Assembly (NCBI GenBank): GCA_021157985.1
Contig: JAGGVM010000052.1
Coordinates: 1-7,256 of the forward strand
Length of the DNA stretch: 7,256 nt
Reading direction: 5' to 3'
DNA from: Nitrososphaerota archaeon
GTDB taxonomy: Archaea > Thermoproteota > Nitrososphaeria_A > Caldarchaeales > Wolframiiraptoraceae
Shown here: positions 1 through 4,769 of the stretch, one piece after another
How positions within the stretch are numbered: the stretch's first letter is position 1
How the letters are laid out: each line of letters starts with the position of its first letter
Notes under the pieces: generated by a model
Told to the model about the DNA's origin: nothing
Seen by the model: only the letters and a program-made list of their open reading frames with translations
Databases searched by the model: none
Program-made: the position numbers and the translations under genes

Positions 1-100
1 CTATATGCTCAGAAAACCTAAAGACATAAGTGAGGCTGTTTTCATAAAGAACCTAGTAAATATAACAGTAGCCGGGTTTAAAAATGAAGGGGGATCTTAA
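1..100 (+). CDS. Possible C-terminal end of an unidentified protein, cut by the left window edge
   Basis: The frame starting at base 2 is open from the window edge to a TAA at 98-100, giving about 32 residues that begin YMLRKPKDISEAVF and end GFKNEGGS. The other two forward frames stop within the first 30 bases or so. The residue mix looks protein-like, with a hydrophobic stretch around FIKNLVNITVAGF. An ATG at base 5 lies in frame, but the likelier reading is the tail of a gene starting outside the window. I recognise no family. A 32-codon open frame in AT-rich DNA can occur by chance, and an antisense ORF overlaps 53-100, so this is weak. Confidence 0.3.
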   Translation, partial: YMLRKPKDISEAVFIKNLVNITVAGFKNEGGS

Positions 101-244
101 ATTGTATGAAGGGTCAATGTTGTTAATGCAACTAATATCAATAACGTTATGATTGCGAGGTCTCTTAACTCTCTCCAGTACTATAGGGTTGCCATTTATA
201 GAAATTAGAGTCCCCAAGACAAGTAACAAGAGTTTTAGAAGCAA
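53..244 (-). CDS. Doubtful small ORF with signal-peptide-like N-terminus, possibly a decayed gene
   Basis: This 63-residue frame opens with TTG at 244 and stops with TAG at 53-55. Its start, MLLKLLLLVLGTLISINGNP, resembles a secretion signal or a single membrane anchor. The following roughly 40 residues match nothing I recognise. In the same frame, an ATG at 256 has a GAGGT Shine-Dalgarno-like site 8 nt upstream, but a TAA cuts it off after three codons, immediately before the TTG. After the TAG at 53 the frame stays open to the window edge. This could be a small gene broken by one or two stops, a mini-leader ORF, or chance in AT-rich DNA. It lies in the same orientation as the tRNA just upstream. 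The possible coding tail on the opposite strand argues against it. Confidence 0.2.
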   Translation of the reverse strand: MLLKLLLLVLGTLISINGNPIVLERVKRPRNHNVIDISCINNIDPSYNLRSPFIFKPGYCYIY

Positions 245-283
245 TTATAATTCCATACCTATTGACCTCTATATTAATAATAG
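101..283. other. AT-rich intergenic tract next to the tRNA 3' end
   Basis: This stretch is clearly richer in A and T than the rest of the window and holds no convincing gene beyond the doubtful minus-strand ORF that overlaps it. It contains a perfect 10-base palindrome at 141-150 (ATAACGTTAT) and a TATA-like TTTATAG near 195-201, neither attached to a recognisable gene. I see no direct repeat of the tRNA 3' end inside the window that would prove an attachment site. Confidence 0.5.
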
Positions 284-358
284 CGGGCCCGCCGGGATTC
301 GAACCCGGGTCCTCCGGCTCCGAAGGCCGGCGCCATATCCATGCTAGGCCACGGGCCC
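284..358 (-). tRNA. tRNA-Arg, anticodon UCG
   Basis: Read on the minus strand, the sequence folds into a complete cloverleaf. The acceptor strands GGGCCCG (358-352) and CGGGCCC (291-285) pair over seven bases, with discriminator G at 284. The D-stem is GCC/GGC. The anticodon stem CCGGC/GCCGG encloses the seven-base loop CTTCGGA, giving anticodon TCG, which reads CGA arginine codons. A five-base variable loop precedes a T-stem CCGGG/CCCGG around the loop TTCGAAT. The 3' CCA is not encoded (C-T-A follows the discriminator), so it must be added by CCA-adding enzyme. No intron is present. All stems pair without mismatch except the last D-stem position (U-U). Confidence 0.96.
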
Positions 359-455
359 TAGCTAAAGGAATGTTTTCCCGGTTCTTGATCTTTTTCTCGG
401 GGGTATTCTCTCTTGAATTTTCTGGGTATAACTTCGAAGAATTTAGAGCTGTAAG

Positions 456-465
456 TCTTAATTTT
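456..465 (+). promoter_or_regulatory. Candidate TATA box for the HTH-PRTase-like gene
   Basis: CTTAATTTT lies about 30 bases before ATG 492, the spacing expected for a leaderless or near-leaderless archaeal transcript. A second AT-rich box, TTTAGAG at 442-448, would instead place the transcript start near the GTG at 468. The palindrome CTTCGAAG at 432-439 sits just upstream and could be an operator, but this is inference only. Confidence 0.25.
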
Positions 466-491
466 CGGTGTGTCGCGTTTGTCCCCGGAAT

Positions 492-1229
492 ATGGCTAAG
501 AGCTTCAGGAAGTTCAAAAACCTTGCGATCGATGTTTCATCAGAAGCGAACGAGGTAATAGTGGATTTATTGAGGATATTGAAATCAAAATACGATTACC
601 GAACTCTCTCAACTCTGACGGGGTTCCCGGTCTCCACTTTAACCAGATATATAACGGGGAAGACCTCTCCTAAGGGAGCTAAGGCGAAGAAGCTCCTCGA
701 ACGCCTCCTGAACAGCGTGAACGTGATGAGGTTGATTATAGAGGAGGGTTTCGACGGGAACGGTGTGGATCTCGCGAGGGTGATGCTTAACCCGAGTATG
801 GTCAAGATAATCGGCGCCCACGTGATAAACGAGTTCACGGGGATGAAGATCACGTCAATCCTCTCGCTCGACGTCCTCAGCATGCCGTTAGCCTCATACA
901 TAGCCTCCGCGACCTCCAGGCCTATGCACATAGTGTCCTCGGAGCCGATCTCGATGAACGGCGACGCCACCCCGATAATCTTCGCTGACGGGGGTAATGG
1001 ATCCGCAAGGGCTTACTGGCTTCTCGCGAGAAAGAACTGTAGGAGTGAAAGCGTCTTAGCCGTGGCTTCTCAGACCCCTAACCCGTATTTCTTTAACGCC
1101 TTGGTGGATGCTTTGAGGAAGATGGAGATGGAGCTGGGCGGGTTCTTTACAATAGTTGCTCGGGAGGAGGATTTGAAGAAGCTTCGAATCCCCCCGGGGG
1201 TTAAGAGATCATATATCGTGCTGAGTTAG
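492..1229 (+). CDS. HTH-PRTase-like protein, probable transcription regulator with degenerate PRPP site
   Basis: The product is 245 residues from ATG 492; an in-frame GTG at 468 would add eight. No Shine-Dalgarno site precedes either, suggesting a leaderless or short-leader mRNA. Residues 34-72 look like a helix-turn-helix, core LSTLTGFPVSTLTRYITGKT, followed by a basic stretch. The rest resembles a type I phosphoribosyltransferase fold: residues 126-150 (LDVLSMPLASYIASATSRPM) match the strand-loop-helix where PRTases carry the 'GiplA' segment, and 188 onward matches the strand and helix around the PRPP loop. The usual loop (hydrophobics, two acidic residues, TTG) is replaced by VLAVASQTPNPYF, so catalysis looks lost. 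The domain order matches archaeal HTH-PyrE-like proteins (COG0856), which include the haloarchaeal regulator GfcR. I infer a regulator whose PRTase domain senses a ligand or only holds the dimer. Target unknown. It converges on tfs with a 4-base overlap. Confidence 0.72.
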   Translation: MAKSFRKFKNLAIDVSSEANEVIVDLLRILKSKYDYRTLSTLTGFPVSTLTRYITGKTSPKGAKAKKLLERLLNSVNVMRLIIEEGFDGNGVDLARVMLNPSMVKIIGAHVINEFTGMKITSILSLDVLSMPLASYIASATSRPMHIVSSEPISMNGDATPIIFADGGNGSARAYWLLARKNCRSESVLAVASQTPNPYFFNALVDALRKMEMELGGFFTIVAREEDLKKLRIPPGVKRSYIVLS

Positions 1230-1576
1230 ACGTATTCTCTCCAGACGTGGCCGCATTTCCTGCACTTGAAGAACTGGGTCATGGGTTCGTCGGCGGACCG
1301 CGTCTGCACGAACCAGTAATACGCCTCTCTTGCCCCACATTTCGGGCATACGACGTCCGTGGTTACGGGTAAGAGTTTCTCCTCTTCTCCTCTCTCTATG
1401 ACTGCGACCTCGGCGGACTGATGCCTCCGAACCTTCGTGTAAATTACTCCGCCTTCTAGGGGTTTCTCATATCCGCATTTCGGGCATACCCAGGCGGGTT
1501 TACCCGTTTTCCTCAAAACCATGACCTTACCGCATCTCGGGCAGATCTCCACTTCTCCGCACCGGTAGTGCGGCAT
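1226..1576 (-). CDS. tfs: Transcription factor S (archaeal TFIIS-like transcript cleavage factor)
   Basis: TFS acts on stalled, backtracked RNA polymerase, stimulating cleavage of the 3' end of the transcript in the polymerase active site. The 116 residues carry two zinc ribbons. The N-terminal one (C12, C15, C31, C34) is Rpb9/TFIIS-N like. The C-terminal TFIIS-C one (C77, C80, C105, C108) has QTRSADEP at 91-98, with the acidic pair D96-E97 that reaches the polymerase active site, and ends CGHVWREYV. Both acidic residues are intact, so it should be an active cleavage factor, not an inhibitory paralogue. It is last in the dph2-csl4-rpoL-tfs unit, 25 nt after rpoL. The start is uncertain: family members usually begin about two residues before the first Cys pair, so GTG at 1552 (108 residues) may be the true start in place of ATG 1576. 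Its stop overlaps the convergent regulator gene by four bases. Confidence 0.95.
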   Translation of the reverse strand: MPHYRCGEVEICPRCGKVMVLRKTGKPAWVCPKCGYEKPLEGGVIYTKVRRHQSAEVAVIERGEEEKLLPVTTDVVCPKCGAREAYYWFVQTRSADEPMTQFFKCRKCGHVWREYV

Positions 1577-1585
1577 CGGAGGTTC

Positions 1586-1593
1586 TAATTAAA
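1586..1593 (-). promoter_or_regulatory. Possible internal TATA box ahead of tfs
   Basis: TTTAATTA on the minus strand lies in the 25-nt AT-rich gap between rpoL and tfs. A transcript starting about 26 nt downstream would begin near 1563, after ATG 1576 but before GTG 1552. If real, it would give tfs separate expression from the shorter start. This is inferred from position and base composition only. Confidence 0.22.
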
Positions 1594-1601
1594 CTATTCT
1601 A

Positions 1602-1889
1602 TCACAGTTTCTCGAATTCTTCCCTCAGCTGGCTCGAAATCTGCTTAAGCTCTCTTACAGCCTGCTTCAACGCATCTTGGGCCTTTATCTTCGAGGGGTC
1701 GGTCTTAACCCTCAGGATTATTTTCTTCGTGAGCGGGTGCTCTATGAACATTCCAGCGTAATCAACTCCGTCGATCTTCTGCATGAGCTCGCTTAGGGAG
1801 TCGAAGAAGCTCGGATCCTCCTCGGACGCTTCGATCTCCAAGTAATCATCCCTAATGCTGAGGACCTTGATCTTCAAAATCGTTTTCAC
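1602..1889 (-). CDS. rpoL: DNA-directed RNA polymerase subunit L (RpoL/Rpb11)
   Basis: RpoL pairs with RpoD (Rpb3 equivalent) to form the alpha-like assembly platform of archaeal RNA polymerase. The 95-residue product has the normal length and the family core: an N-terminal strand pair, then a helix (SFFDSLSELMQKI, about 27-39), then VDYAGMFIEHPLTKKIILRVKTD (about 42-64) matching the conserved 'aGy-iHPL-lrikTd' segment, and a long charged C-terminal helix. The usual 'DHTL-NLL' motif is diverged to DPSFFDSL. Translation begins at GTG 1889, whose first bases are shared with the stop of csl4 (GTGA overlap), with no clear Shine-Dalgarno of its own. Translational coupling to csl4 is therefore likely. 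It is third in the informational operon. Confidence 0.93.
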   Translation of the reverse strand: MKTILKIKVLSIRDDYLEIEASEEDPSFFDSLSELMQKIDGVDYAGMFIEHPLTKKIILRVKTDPSKIKAQDALKQAVRELKQISSQLREEFEKL

Positions 1890-2464
1890 CCCATCATAGA
1901 CGCTATGCGCTCCAAGTTTCCATAATACGGCACGATTTTACGTTTTTGCTTCTCTCCGCACCTCGAGCACACGAGCGTTCTCCCCGCCTTTATCAACGGC
2001 CCCGAACACTTCTTACATATCCCGTAAACGACCCCCAAGTTCGGCCTCCATATCGAAACCCCTATAACCCCCATGAAGTTCGTCACGACTAATCCGACGG
2101 CGAGGTCCCCGACTCCAACGTACTCGTCCATGGTCCCCCTTCTCCCTCTATTCGGTAGAATGACAGCGGTTTTGGGGTGCTTGACGGCTTTTCCGTTGAC
2201 GGCGATGATGCTGGCGATCGCTATCTTGTCCTGAACCTCCCTGACTTGGAGTAGGACCTGGTCTCCGACCTTCACTTTCTCGACCTGCTTAATGGGCTTC
2301 ACCTTAACGATCCGCTTAGATCGATCGTATTGGACTACTCCGCTTATCAGGGAGGCGACGACGCCGTCTCCATGCAGCTTAGCGTTCTCCCCCGGGCTGT
2401 ATTCCTCCTCAACGCATATCGGCTCGCCCGGAGTGACGAGCTCCCCATCCTTCACGAACACCAT
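1886..2464 (-). CDS. csl4: Exosome complex RNA-binding protein Csl4
   Basis: Csl4 is one of the two RNA-binding cap subunits of the archaeal exosome. It sits on the Rrp41-Rrp42 ring and guides RNA into it for 3'-5' decay or tailing. The 192 residues show the expected three parts. The N-terminal domain has VTPGEPICVEEEYSPGENA (10-28) followed by a glycine-containing strand region to about 58. The S1-type RNA-binding barrel covers about 63-147. The C-terminal zinc ribbon has C150, C153, C166 and C169 and a basic KQKRKIVPYYG tail. Length and order are typical. The ATG at 2464 lies 4 nt after the dph2 stop and has a perfect GGAGGTG 10 nt upstream, inside the last codons of dph2. The gene ends in a 4-base overlap with rpoL. 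Confidence 0.95.
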   Translation of the reverse strand: MVFVKDGELVTPGEPICVEEEYSPGENAKLHGDGVVASLISGVVQYDRSKRIVKVKPIKQVEKVKVGDQVLLQVREVQDKIAIASIIAVNGKAVKHPKTAVILPNRGRRGTMDEYVGVGDLAVGLVVTNFMGVIGVSIWRPNLGVVYGICKKCSGPLIKAGRTLVCSRCGEKQKRKIVPYYGNLERIASMMG

Positions 2465-2468
2465 CTCC

Positions 2469-3479
2469 CTAAGCCACCTCCATTCTCATGTAATCAGGCT
2501 TCCTGAGCACGTCCTCCCACTCGAGCTCGCCGACCGCGACCAAGGCCTCCCTCGGAAGGAGCAAGGGCTTCTCGAGCCTGAACTGGTCCTCTATCGAGAG
2601 CCTCGGGCAAGCGGTGTTCACGAACCCCTCGAGCGGTATGTCCCTCAAGTAATCTGCCTGTACCTCGTTCATTATAAGGATCTCAGCTTGCTTCCCAGCC
2701 TTCCTGAGAATCTCCGCGAGCCTCCGCCCGCTTCCAAGCCTATACTGACCCGGCTTAACGCTCACTATGACTCCTACCCGCCTCGAAGACTTGAACTCCT
2801 CGATATACGCGTACCTCGACCTTAAAATCCTATCCACATCCCCCTCTAAGTCCCGGGTTTTCCCGGTTTCGGGGTCGGCTGCATAGACTTTTTTCGGGGT
2901 CTGGAGTGCGAGGCCGAGGCCGTGGAACACGCTCCCTATCACGAGGAAGGCTTCTACGCGGCTGGATAGCCCGAGGAGGGTGGTGTAAGCGCATCCCAGG
3001 ACCTGGCCAGGGTATCTGAGAGGCGGAACGGGCCGGCCGATATACGGCTCTATACCGGCTTTCTTCAGCTCTTCTAAGATCAGGTCCGCGAACCCCCGCC
3101 ACTGAACCGTGAACCCGACGCCGACCCTCCTATACCCCCTCAAACCCTCTACAGCCTCATTTAAGACCGATCGGAGAGGCCTCGGATCCCTGGCCAAGCA
3201 CTCGAGGTAAAGCGTTGGAACAGGTTCACGCTCGAGAAACCTCGCGTGCCCTAGGTGGATTATCCCGTCCGCGCCGACCGTCTCGGCCTCTGAGAACGCC
3301 ACGTCGCAGGCTCCCCAACAGCTCCCACCGTGGAGAAAGACTTCAGCCAGTCTAGAAACTCGCTCCGCGAGCTTGAGCATTTCTTCTCGGAGGCCTGGAG
3401 GGGCTTGGATCAACACTCTCCTCAGCCTATTCTCTTTTATCCACTTCTCGGCTTCCTCGGCCTCGCATTCGTAGATCAA
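2469..3479 (-). CDS. dph2: Diphthamide biosynthesis enzyme Dph2 (3-amino-3-carboxypropyl transferase)
   Basis: Dph2 carries out the first step of diphthamide synthesis on elongation factor 2. It uses a 4Fe-4S cluster to cleave S-adenosylmethionine into an aminocarboxypropyl radical that modifies the target histidine. The 336 residues match the archaeal homodimeric enzyme. The three cluster cysteines, one per domain, are present: C58 in GACD, C163 in GCAYT and C291 in NTACPR. Other family marks are LIQAPPGL (23-30), the HLGHARF region (75-81), and SVKPGQYRL (240-248) in the third domain. The start is TTG at 3479, supported by GGAG 8 nt upstream and by the expected distance to the first strand. 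It leads the dph2-csl4-rpoL-tfs unit and lies 45 nt after the Fe-S oxidoreductase gene on the same strand. Confidence 0.95.
   Translation of the reverse strand: MIYECEAEEAEKWIKENRLRRVLIQAPPGLREEMLKLAERVSRLAEVFLHGGSCWGACDVAFSEAETVGADGIIHLGHARFLEREPVPTLYLECLARDPRPLRSVLNEAVEGLRGYRRVGVGFTVQWRGFADLILEELKKAGIEPYIGRPVPPLRYPGQVLGCAYTTLLGLSSRVEAFLVIGSVFHGLGLALQTPKKVYAADPETGKTRDLEGDVDRILRSRYAYIEEFKSSRRVGVIVSVKPGQYRLGSGRRLAEILRKAGKQAEILIMNEVQADYLRDIPLEGFVNTACPRLSIEDQFRLEKPLLLPREALVAVGELEWEDVLRKPDYMRMEVA
2475..2481 (-). promoter_or_regulatory. Strong Shine-Dalgarno site for csl4, inside dph2
   Basis: GGAGGTG on the minus strand forms part of the last codons of dph2 (Met-Glu-Val-Ala) and ends 10 nt before the csl4 ATG. 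A second GGAG directly abuts the ATG at 2465-2468. This is the strongest ribosome-binding site in the window and fixes the csl4 start. Confidence 0.7.
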
Positions 3480-3487
3480 GGTCTAGG

Positions 3488-3491
3488 CTCC
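3488..3491 (-). promoter_or_regulatory. Shine-Dalgarno site supporting the TTG start of dph2
   Basis: GGAG on the minus strand lies exactly 8 nt before the TTG at 3479. No ATG or GTG nearby in frame competes with it, so this decides the non-ATG start. Confidence 0.5.
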
Positions 3492-3513
3492 AGCTTCTCT
3501 GCCCGCTTGCCTG

Positions 3514-3520
3514 TAATTAA
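3514..3520 (-). promoter_or_regulatory. Candidate TATA box for the dph2-csl4-rpoL-tfs operon
   Basis: TTAATTA on the minus strand lies in the 45-nt gap after the Fe-S oxidoreductase stop. A start about 26 nt downstream would fall near 3491, giving a leader of about 12 nt that begins at the GGAG site. This suggests the operon has its own promoter, although read-through from the upstream gene is not excluded. Confidence 0.4.
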
Positions 3521-3524
3521 GGAA

Positions 3525-4652
3525 TTATTCCCCGAGGGATTCCCAGAGAATTATCGGGAGATCGACGGCCTCTATTCCCTCGACCTGGTTCCTCCTAATG
3601 GTCCTCGAGAGCTGGTACATGCAGAGCGGGCACGAGGTGATTATCTTCTCGGCTCCCTTCTCCAAGGCATCCTCTATAATCTTCATCGCGGCTTTTCCAG
3701 GTAAGTCTCTCAGGTACATTCCGACCCCTCCGGAGAGCCCGCAGCAGTAGCCGAGCTCCATCGTCCTCGAAAGCTCGACGAGCTCCAGGCCCGGAATGCT
3801 CTCGAGAACCTTGCGCGGTTTGCTGAATTTTCCCTCGAGCTTGGTGTAGTGGCAGGGGTCCAGGTAAGCGACTTTGGCCTCGATGCGCTTCCGAGGCTTG
3901 ATCACGCCTTTTTCCAAGAGGCTGTAGAGGACGTCCACGACGTGGAGGACCTCGAACCCCAGGTCTCCGAGGAGCTCGTGATAAACGTACTTGTACATCT
4001 TGTAGCAGGCGGCACACGCCGTCACGACTTTCCTCGCCCCGGTTTCCCTGATCTTCGCGACGTTTCTCTCAGCGGTCTTCTTAGCCTCTTCTATGAATCC
4101 GTGGTCGTATAGGAGGAGCCCGCAGCATCGCTCGTTTTCTCCGAGGATTGTGAAGTCCAATCCGGCTTTCTTGAAGATCTTGACCGTTGAATCTCCTATT
4201 CCGTGAAGCCTGAAGGGGATCATGCATCCGACGAGGTAGAGGTATTCGGCTTTGCTGGGGAATTCCTCGTCCTTAGGTATCCAGCTCCTCCAATACTCAA
4301 CTCCCTGCCCCGTCATCGATCCATGCTCGATTATGTTTCCGCATAGCTTCATGATGGGCTCGGGGACCCTCTTCTCCCTGACTAGGATTTCCCTCATCTT
4401 CCTTACAATGTCGGCGATCGGGAGGTGGAAGGGGCAGGCGCGCTCGCAGATCCTGCACTGGGTGCACGCGTAGATGGATGGAATATCGTCGTCTTCTATT
4501 CTGCCGCCGTTCAAGACTTTTCTCGCGATCTCGATCTTGGTTAAGGGGCTGAACTTCTCGTCGTGGGTGGCGGAGTAAAACGTGCAGGCCTCCTCGCATA
4601 CCCTGCATCCCACGCATTTCTCGACCTCGTCCCTAAGCTCCTCCAACCCCAT
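3525..4652 (-). CDS. HdrD/GlpC-type Fe-S oxidoreductase: two 4Fe-4S clusters and two CCG domains
   Basis: Residue numbers are from ATG 4652 (375 residues). The N-terminus carries two ferredoxin-type 4Fe-4S motifs: C13, C16, C19, C23 and C63, C66, C69, C73-Pro. Two CCG motifs follow. The first is C143, C176-C177, C213, C216 and the second is C267, C303-C304, C341, C344; both keep the canonical spacing. This order equals HdrC fused to HdrB, as in the membrane-linked heterodisulfide reductase subunit HdrD and in GlpC-like subunits. In HdrB, such motifs bind noncubane clusters that reduce disulfides. No HdrE-type cytochrome or FAD partner is in the window, so substrate and partner are unknown. 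In-frame GTGs at 4706 and 4661 give longer forms (393 for the longest). The divergent promoter predicts a transcript start near 4703, which makes 4652 or 4661 likelier. It precedes dph2 by 45 nt. Confidence 0.88.
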   Translation of the reverse strand: MGLEELRDEVEKCVGCRVCEEACTFYSATHDEKFSPLTKIEIARKVLNGGRIEDDDIPSIYACTQCRICERACPFHLPIADIVRKMREILVREKRVPEPIMKLCGNIIEHGSMTGQGVEYWRSWIPKDEEFPSKAEYLYLVGCMIPFRLHGIGDSTVKIFKKAGLDFTILGENERCCGLLLYDHGFIEEAKKTAERNVAKIRETGARKVVTACAACYKMYKYVYHELLGDLGFEVLHVVDVLYSLLEKGVIKPRKRIEAKVAYLDPCHYTKLEGKFSKPRKVLESIPGLELVELSRTMELGYCCGLSGGVGMYLRDLPGKAAMKIIEDALEKGAEKIITSCPLCMYQLSRTIRRNQVEGIEAVDLPIILWESLGE

Positions 4653-4724
4653 CTTAATCACGCAGCCTGAATAATTCGGAGAGGTATCTAAAGAATCCTC
4701 GTCCACGTTTCAGCGTCGGGAAAA

Positions 4725-4733
4725 CTTTTAAAG
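4725..4733. promoter_or_regulatory. Near-palindromic TATA box between divergent genes
   Basis: CTTTTAAAG reads as a TATA box on both strands. On the plus strand it is preceded by purine-rich GGGAAAA, a BRE-like context, and predicts a start near 4755, 15 nt before the GH130 ATG. On the minus strand it predicts a start near 4703 for the Fe-S oxidoreductase gene, with a poorer BRE. It probably serves GH130 and possibly both. Confidence 0.5.
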
Positions 4734-4769
4734 ACGAAGCTCACCCGATAAAATGACCCGTGTAAAGAT

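Noticed and set aside
53..55. TAG read-through (pyrrolysine) joining the small minus-strand ORF to the open frame beyond
   Set aside because: TAG is used as the ordinary stop of dph2, the regulator and the glycosyltransferase in this window, and no recoding signal is visible.
141..150. Perfect 10-base palindrome ATAACGTTAT
   Set aside because: One such palindrome is not unexpected in a few hundred bases, and no gene start or repeat copy is associated with it.
153..558. Two overlapping plus-strand open frames running across the tRNA region
   Set aside because: They read antisense through the tRNA-Arg gene, and their sequences (PAGIRTRV, PPGFEPGS type) are the well-known false peptides produced by translating a tRNA T-arm.
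596..970. Minus-strand open frame of 124 codons
   Set aside because: It is antisense to the HTH-PRTase-like gene, whose own frame has recognisable domains; no family features are seen in the antisense product.
2292..2825. Plus-strand open frame of 177 codons across csl4 and dph2
   Set aside because: It lies opposite two clearly identified conserved genes; composition rich in Pro, Leu and Ser is typical of a shadow frame.
3330..4112. Several open frames opposite or shifted within dph2 and the Fe-S gene (3330-3704 +, 3595-4017 -, 3849-4112 +)
   Set aside because: All overlap genes with intact cysteine motifs; the products are low-complexity Arg/Pro-rich or lack any motif.
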